Assembly (NCBI GenBank): GCA_030704615.1 | Contig: CM060734.1 | Coordinates: 38,084,042 to 38,148,041, forward strand | Reading direction: 5' to 3' | DNA from: Takakia lepidozioides | Taxonomy: Eukaryota; Streptophyta; Takakiopsida; Takakiales; Takakiaceae | Length of the DNA: 64,000 nucleotides | Part shown: piece after piece, positions 57,062 to 64,000 of the stretch | How the letters are laid out: each line of letters begins with the position of its first letter | Position numbering within the stretch: position 1 is the stretch's first letter | The notes under the pieces: generated by a model | What the model was told of the DNA's origin: nothing | Database searches by the model: none | What the model saw: the letters and a program-made list of their open reading frames with translations, nothing else | Program-made: the position numbers and the translations under genes

Positions 57062-60000
57062 ATGGGTAGGGAAGGACTGCATCCAGGATGTGGATTGGGC
57101 ACACAGAAATTGTTGTGGGTGATTATGCTAGTATCTATGGCGTCGTGTTGTAGGAAGATACACACTGTGCGTGCCGCTCCGGTGGGCATGGACTTGACCA
57201 GGTGCGACCCTGCAATTGTCGACGAGCTTCCACTAGACTGCTGCTTTCTGCCCCACAAGAGACCCGAAATCAACTTCCAATTCAACACAGACTTGCCTAT
57301 GCGGGTAAGGCGATCCATACGCAACGTGGATCAGGCGTACATAGAGAAGCTCAATCGCGCATATGAACTGATGAAAGCGCTTCCAGATGATGACCCCCGA
57401 TCGTTCCTTCGTCAGGCCAACACTCACTGTGCCTACTGTGCAGGAGTCTACAGGCAAGCATTCTTTAAAGTTCGCCCTGGCAGTAGTTTTTCTCCCTCAA
57501 TCTATTCAACACGTTTCTCCGAATTACTTAGTCCCTGATAGCTAATTTCAGGTGTTTGAGTCCCACTCTTCTATCCTCATGATGGCGCAATTTCCTGAAC
57601 AGTTGATCTCGTTATATCAATGGGAAAGGATGCGGAAGTCGAAAGAACCGCTATATCTATGTGTTCCATATCCTACTAGCTTTCTACTGAAAAATTCATT
57701 TGACAAAGGTTGACTGTTTCGTTCGGAGCATGCATTGACTTAAATTCATGTAGGAACATATTCGTCTTCATGGGCTTTCCTTCGTGGTACAAACCTGAAC
57801 CATTCTCACTTGATCAGTGGCATCCACGATCCGCATCCACTTGAACAAGACCAGGACGTCCGTGTGATATGGATACACTCCCTTGAACACGATGTGCGCT
57901 ATCACCGTGTTCACCGTGTGATGTGGACACACTCCTTAATTGGACTACTTACGATATGTCCCCTATATGTATAGCGCACATTTCATGCCACATTAACCAA
58001 CCAAGCCCCAATTGCAAAAGAGATTGTGAGAGGCCCCAACAGACAATGAATATAGTGCACATTTTAATCTCCTTCATGGGTCAAACTTTTCGTAGTTCTC
58101 TCCTCACGTGCATACATGTAGCCATCACAAAGTTGGTGGAACGCCCCCTTCTCCTGTCCCCTCTTTCTTACTAATTGTAAGCACGTTAGCAATGAGCAAC
58201 TGCAGATTTGAAGCAGATTGTAATTTAACATGAAGGCTTTAGCTACAAAGCTACAGAATGAGCTATGCAGCGCCTCTCCATGTAACATCACTTATCTTAC
58301 CACTAGACTACTAGCCACGAGTTGGTGCCAGTTGTTGAAATCAAGTAGCTTTCAATTATCTAACAGTGGATCCGTCTCTTTGTTCTCTCAGACAAGTGAA
58401 CTCCACGGAGACGTTGTCAGTGCACGCCAACTGGCTGACCTTACCCTTCCATCGCTGGTACGTGTATTTTCACGAGCGCATACTCGCAACGCTGCTGGGC
58501 GACGACACCTTCGCGCTGCCCTTGTGGCAATGGGACGACCAAGCCGACGTCGACCCGCCGTCCAACGTGCTCCCCTCGATGTACGTCGACCGCCGAAACC
58601 TCGGGCTGTACGACGAGAAACGCAACCCGGCCCATCAGCCCCCCGCTATTGTCGACTTCACCTACGCTGTTGAGACCGCCGGGGCCGCAGTCGCCAGCCC
58701 GGAGGACCAGCGGGCGATCAATAGAAACGTGCTTTACACCAACTTAGTCGGCGCTTCCACCCCGCTCCTGTTCCTGGGGCAACCTTTCCGCGGCGGCGAC
58801 ATCCCAGAAGTGAACCCGTCAAGCTTCGACTTTCACCCCCACGGCAGCATCCACTTTTGGATAGGTTCTTTACCAAACATTTCAGTCGTTACTTGCAAAC
58901 TATCTGTTCTTTGCTTAGTTCATGATACGCTAGTTGAGCGTTTAAGTTGCGAGATATGGAAGGCAACAACCTCTGCAGCTTGTACTCTGGAATATTCTTC
59001 TGCTTTTGTGAGGTGAGTCTCCAAGGCGTCAAATGCATTAAACGTGTAAAGGAGAATTGCTGTTGGAAGGCGCCCTGCAATTTGTTTCGAGATCCTAGAT
59101 ATTCACAGTAACCTCTTTCTAGTTCTGGCCCTTCCTAAATGCAGTAAGGGTGGTGACAGTACGAGGATATAGTGCAATCTGATTTCCGTGTACATGTGGG
59201 TGCAGGAGATGCAGAGAGGGACCTATTTCAGGACATGGGCGCATGCTCTATGTCAGCAAGGGATCCCCTTTTCTTTGTACATCACACCAATGTGGACCGT
59301 CTATGGGAACTCTGGAAGCACCTGCCAGGAGATCAACGTGGCGACTTTACTGACCCCGACTGGCTCAATTCGGAGTTTTTCTTCTACGATGAAAACGCTG
59401 ATCTTGTTCGTGTGAAGGTTGGTTTCCCTATCTCGCCTTCCCTCTCTGGAATAGTTATACCTGCATCTACGTCTATAAAGGAACAATTTTGGTCCAAATT
59501 TGGGACGGTCCAGTAACACTTGCTGATTTGTACAGGTAGCAGACTCTCTTGATATGGAAAAACTTCGCTACAAGTACGAAGAGGTAGAGAATGACTGGCT
59601 CCGGTTCAATTCTACCCGTCTGAGCACCAAGCCAGCTCCAGTTTCAGTGTCTTCAGATTGTGCTCCGGAGTTCTTGGAGCAACTCATGAGCGGCATCGCC
59701 AAGCTTGTAAGGTTCATCGTGCCTTCATGGCAGACAGAGCGGATTGCCACACGAGGACCACAAAATTTGCATATTACCAACATTACTCTTACCGGTGCAG
59801 TTTTCCAGGCTCACATCTCAAGGCCAGTGCCCATTATCATCCAAACCAGGGAGCCTGACGCTTTTGGATTGCAAGCAGAGGAACCAGAATTTCAAGAAGT
59901 CCTTGCCATTGAAGGCATAAGGATACCATCAGGCGAACCAGTAGGGTTTGTCTTGTTTTTGAATTTGCCGGAGGCGGATGAGCATACACCCTGGAGTTGT

Positions 60001-60213
60001 ACAGAATATGCAGGCGCTTTCTATCCCTATCCGACTACTGGAAATTCCCTAGCACGCACTCGCAGCCGTGATCATTCTTTGAAGGTAGGTATCAGCTCAA
60101 AGCTGAAGCAGCTTGGTCTTGAGAAGGAACCCAGCATTCTGGTCAGTCTTGTGCCTAGAAGCAAGGATACTGCCATTACCATTCAAACCATCCAGATAGA
60201 ACTTGCCCAATAA
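57062..60213 (+). CDS. PPO: Polyphenol oxidase (catechol oxidase/tyrosinase family), four exons
   Basis: Exons 57062-57453, 58392-58864, 59206-59417 and 59536-60213 join in frame to 584 aa. Intron 1 uses a GC donor (CAG|GCAAGC); introns 2 and 3 are GT-AG. Copper A ligands are His122 (HCAYC, with the thioether-type Cys), His142 (VHANW) and His151 (PFHRWY). Copper B ligands are His281 and His285 (PHGSIHFW) and the HH pair at 314-315 (FFVHHTNVDRLW). The DWL domain (379-381) and C-terminal domain (EYAGAF 516-521) are present; the KFDV motif is degenerate (GFVL). The enzyme oxidises o-diphenols to quinones. The N-terminus has a short hydrophobic stretch (LLWVIMLVSMASCC) that may be a secretory signal; the first ATG is uncertain. 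All copper ligands are kept, so it looks functional. Confidence 0.92.
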
Positions 60214-61002
60214 CATCACAAAGACTCCCGAATCAGTAAAAATACCAACCAGCAGTCTATAGCTCTAGTTGGATGGAGTGTAGCAGTAAAAAAGATTCAT
60301 GTTGGGTATCACTTTCCAAGCAAGAGGATTATGGGTGGATGGCTAGAGTAGTTGTAGTCTGTTTATCCTCAAATCTAAAAAGGAGGGACAGGGAACTCAT
60401 ACCTAGCTGTCATGTCTTACGTTATGAGCTGATTTCTGATAACAGTAGATAGTCATCGAAAATTGTGTGAGAGGATTGTGGAGTGTCGGAAATATAGAAG
60501 GCAAAGAGGGTAGAAAATCATAGTTAAGCCTACTACTCTGTGCCTACGTTGAGAACGAAGCAAGTGCAATTTGCAAAGGAAACTTTAAGATCATGGCCCG
60601 AGACATAAAAGCTGACGGAATCGAGACATCACACACAGCAAGTGGGCCTTTGAATGACGATTCTTCCAGCAGCACTTCAGAACAAACTAGGATGAAAGGC
60701 AACAGTTAGGGCATCTCCACGGTGCTACGATACTTGCCCTAAAACGGTAATTTACCGGCGCGGGGTCTAAAAAAGTGGCGCAGCTCGCTCCATGGCAACT
60801 GATAAAAGAGGGCTCTGAAGTCGAATGCTGCCTCAGCAGCCTTGCCTGCGTGGACCCACCTCCGCCTCTTCCCCCCCCCCCCGGCAGTGTTGTCGCCCAC
60901 TCGCCGGCCCCGTGCCGGGAATATTGCTCCCGAAAATGCTGTCGGACAGTAAACTGGGTATTACTCTATTTCACGCATCCATCATCCATGCCCCATGAAT
61001 GC
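60214..61002. other. No gene; 3' flank of PPO
   Basis: A C run near 60871-60883 lies in GC-rich sequence. No frame of interest. Confidence 0.5.
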
Positions 61003-61185
61003 AAAGATAAAGATAAAGTTTCTTTAACGTCCAGTGAATTTACAGAGCCTACTGCTCAACACCCGGGCCAAAGGCCCATTGGACGGTCTGAAGGCACATG
61101 TTGAAGGATTGAACCCAGGATCCCTAGGTTATGCACAGGCAAGGCACAAATACCCAACCACTGGGCTACCTGCTCAAGTGCAAGA
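61003..61185 (-). mobile_element. tRNA-derived SINE with (TTTATC)n tail
   Basis: On the minus strand: A box GGTAGCCCAGTGGTTGGGTA, B box GGGTTCAATCC, a body of about 80 bp, then CGTTAAAGAAACTTTATCTT and a short TTTATC repeat as the tail. The tail and the adjoining CGTTAAAGA motif recur at 10233-10269 and 10399-10420. Good structural support for a SINE. Confidence 0.7.
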
Positions 61186-62394
61186 AATGCATCCATTGCA
61201 TCATGACTTTGCCATCACAGAGTAGTGTATGTGTGCACATGCCTCTTCAAAGTCACATATTGGAAATAGTGAACATTCAAATTTGAAATTTGAAACGCCA
61301 TTGAATCTATCTCTAGAACAAATGGACATCATTTTTGTGGATGATTGTTTTCATCCATATGATTGACCACTTGTCCCCAACGTCTTCATCCCGTCTTCAT
61401 CCCCTCATTTTTTGTCTCCGAACTTGTGTGTGACGAATTTACACACACTGTCATGTTTTTTTGTGTGCTTCAACTTGTTTCCCAAGAAATATGTCTATGA
61501 CATAACTGAAGAGTTTGTCCCTCCTGTTGTGCCCCATCTGAGAGTGTAAAGAATGCCCGTCAAGTGTTTGACAATATGGAGTGTACGCACAGATATGCGA
61601 TGCGCATTATCAGCAGCCAGATTTCTCCCTCTCTCGCCAACGATGAAGTTGCCATGGAGACTTAGGGAAGCCTGGCTATGGTGGCAATAGGCCTTTGGTC
61701 ATGTTGCTTGTTAATCTCTCGCAAGTTGATGTTGGGGTGGTTTGTTTCCGGACGCAATTACGGCGTGAGCCTAGCCGCGTGAGAGCCCAGGAGCTTGGCT
61801 CACACTTTGCCCTCTAAGCGTGAGCCCAGGGTTTAGAAGAGGGAGAAGCAAGTCCTATAACCGAGGACAAGGTTTAGAGATGGTCCTATTACCGTGCAAA
61901 CGTATATTTTGGAAGAAGAGGTGAACACGACAAAACTTCCAAACATGACAAACAAGGCAATATTGAGTCCCATTTAGAAGCACAACGATCCCAATTCCCC
62001 CAGCCCTACTTCGTCAACTCCAAGCACCCCCACCCCAAGCACTTCACACAGCTGGTCCCACCCTCCACCAGACCACCTTGAAGACGAGCCCCAACCGCGA
62101 TCCCACCTGGCCCCACTCTCACCAAGCCCCAACCGTCTTTGGTCACTGTTCCTATAAATTATACTCTTGCAGCAGCCACACCCACTAGTTAGTTGTTTTT
62201 CTATCCACTGACAATAGTAGAACTATCTAGAAAGTAGAACTCTCTAAAAAGTCATCTAGTGAACTAGGGAAGATGGCTATACCAACTCTGGCCCGCGACT
62301 TTTAAAATGAACCCGGGTCAGGGTCTGGGTTTAGGATGATGACACGGGTCCGGATCCGGATAGGTAACCCGGACCCTAACCCACCGGGTACCCA
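61186..62394. other. No gene recognised
   Basis: Small palindromes (ATTCAAATTTGAAATTTGAA near 61275) and an inverted GAGCCCAGG motif near 61790-61820. No coding signal. Confidence 0.45.
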
Positions 62395-62959
62395 TGTCAA
62401 GGACGAGAACATGACTGAACACAAACAAGAGGTCAAACTAAAGGTACAATACTAGACAAGAAGTCAAGGTCGGCGTGGCCGACTGCATGATGGGTAAACA
62501 TGAATATTCAAGATGATCTTTATAACAATGGACAAGAGTACAAGATACTGAAACTCGACTTGAATACTGGAATGCTGGAAACTGGACTGGAATACCAGAT
62601 ACTGGAAACTGGACTAGAGTACTGGGACTGGAAACAAGCTTGAACTTGTGTTGGCGAGACTGAAGAGTGTCCAGTCTTGCCTCCTATATATACTAGCTAC
62701 TAGGAAGTTCTATAAGAAGCTTCCCCAATGGAGGTTTTTTTATGGAGAAGTTTCCTCCAAATGAAACTTCTTGAGCAGTTTCCCAAGTTACTCTCGGTAA
62801 TTTGGTAAATTCCCGGCAACTTGGTAATTAATGATAATTTATGGTAAATTATGGTAAATTATGATAATTTTTGGTAATTTTTGGTATCTTGGTAACTTGG
62901 TAATTTTGTAACTTTTAGTATTTATTCCTAGTAAATTCCTCTAGGCTATGTCTGTGACA
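62395..62959 (-). mobile_element. 3' LTR of a chromovirus
   Basis: The 565-bp LTR starts TGTCAAGGAC and ends GTCTGTGACA, giving TGTCA/TGACA inverted ends. CCTATATATACTAG near 62680 is a TATA box for minus-strand transcription. It contains tandem GGAAACTGGACT and GGTAATTTATGG-type repeats. The purine-rich tract (minus AGAGGAGGGGGTGA, 62960-62973) next to it is the polypurine tract. Confidence 0.85.
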
Positions 62960-62973
62960 TCACCCCCTCCTCT

Positions 62974-64000
62974 AGCGCCGAGTTCTTCGAAGAGAGGTAA
63001 AATCTTGGACTTGTTTAGAGTTGGAGAAAATCCAAAATCCGACGAATGGTATTTCCCAAGTATTCGGCTCTTCGTTCTTGACTCAAATGATTTATAGGTC
63101 CCTGCAACCATCGATAGTGTCCATCACCTTGAACTTGGGACTACGTAGTGATTTGAGCATTCTGATTTTCGAAACTGCCTTCAAACATGATTTCGTTGTC
63201 ATCTGGATTCGAAGCCTCAACCTCCACCAGGATTATCAGACTTCGAGTAGGCTTCACTTGCCATCATACTGGGTCCAGACAAGGAAGTACGCGTCGTATT
63301 GGTGGCCCATCGTCTTGATAGCGTCGGCGTGATGTTGAAGGTCGTGAAAGTCGGAACGGCTGATCTGATAGTTGGGTAAGCGACAGCTCCAATGTATCTG
63401 GTGGACTATGACTCCATGCTGCCAATACAAGATGCAAGAGTGTTGGAAGTGTAGCTATGTATACTAATGGGTGGTGCTCCTCCTTCCTTAACATGTATCA
63501 GGTACACTGAATGTGGAGTCTTCAACTTGAAGCTAACTTGGCTGACATCATCGTAGTGACGTTTTATTGACGTAGGGCTCGAGGCATAGCTGGATATCGT
63601 AAATGAAACTCTTAGACTTTGTCAGATGCATTGGCGAGGTTGGATGAAAGTTCCCACGTTCGTTCGCTAATGTCACAACCTTTCCAATGTACGAAATACT
63701 CATACTCGATGCCAGAGTCTAGGACTTCGTCGACTTCATACTCAATTTTCTGATTGACTTCGATTGGTAGAGGTGGTATGGAAACTCTCCCTGGAATATT
63801 CGATGGATGATACAACTCCAATAATGAAACATGAAAAATTGGATGGATGCGCATACTTCGTGGGAGTTCAAGCCGAAAACTAACCTAATTTATTGGTCGA
63901 ATAATTTTGAATGGTCCTAGGCGTTGATAATCCAACTTCCTTGATGGTCGCAAGGTTTGTATGTTTCGTCGAAAAAGCCATACACATCTCCGACCTTGAA
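62974..64000 (-). pseudogene. Chromovirus integrase C-terminus and chromodomain (partial)
   Basis: Reading leftward from the window edge on the minus strand: [15 protein letters not shown], then after a stop LVFGLELPRSMRIHPIFHVS, and a chromodomain (IEYEVDEVLDSG, EYFVHWKGCDISERTWE, LANASDKV). Chromodomains direct integration to heterochromatin. The frame has at least one stop near 63900. 62974-63600 is non-coding or decayed tail between pol and the polypurine tract. The rest of the element lies outside the window. Confidence 0.8.

Overview
The window is nuclear DNA of a land plant, probably a non-seed plant (bryophyte, lycophyte or fern). The evidence is spliceosomal introns, BAHD acyltransferases, a plant-type polyphenol oxidase, a fragment that looks like a pentatricopeptide-repeat (PPR) protein, and plant Ty3/gypsy, L1-type and MULE-like elements. 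The lineage guess is inference: the PPR-like and MULE-like fragments resemble those I associate with mosses, liverworts and lycophytes. Most of the sequence is nested, decayed transposable elements. Only three genes look intact.

Layout. 0-4.2 kb: an unrecognised 256-aa ORF, an LTR fragment, and the 5' end of a minus-strand Ty3/gypsy element (LTR, tRNA-Met primer site, gag and protease). 4.2-11.1 kb: gene-free repeats, including a CAGACTG-rich tract, a foldback of about 1 kb, a recent 0.4-kb tandem duplication and a GC-rich poly-C tract. 11.1-26.4 kb: a nested cluster with a MULE-like fragment, a gypsy pol broken by a local inversion and by a second element's LTR and chromodomain, and two related gypsy elements lying head to tail on the minus strand. 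These two elements share a leader ORF between the primer site and gag. 26.6-29.0 kb: repeat DNA ending in a 1-kb array of about 18 short palindromes. 29.0-33.3 kb: LINE tails, a foldback and a BAHD pseudogene. 33.7-39.4 kb: an L1-type LINE (ORF1 and ORF2) that ends abruptly at a PPR-like fragment. 39.9-49.6 kb: BAHD gene A, a giant inverted repeat carrying two further TIR elements, and a broken Crypton-like (DUF3504) tyrosine recombinase. 49.6-56.2 kb: BAHD gene B and repeats. 57.1-60.2 kb: an intact four-exon polyphenol oxidase gene. 62.4-64.0 kb: the 3' LTR and chromodomain end of a chromovirus that continues beyond the window.

How the genes relate. BAHD enzymes acylate alcohols or amines with CoA-activated acids, often hydroxycinnamates. 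Polyphenol oxidase oxidises o-diphenols such as caffeoyl esters. Two BAHD paralogues within 3 kb of a polyphenol oxidase therefore make a plausible small phenolic-metabolism neighbourhood, but co-function is inference. The BAHD locus has clearly been duplicated repeatedly: two intact genes, one start-less fragment fused to a repeat, and one orphan 5' flank inside the inverted repeat.

The least expected item is the Crypton-like recombinase at 48.4-49.6 kb. The most striking non-coding structures are the palindrome array at 28-29 kb and the giant inverted repeat at 43.7-48.4 kb.
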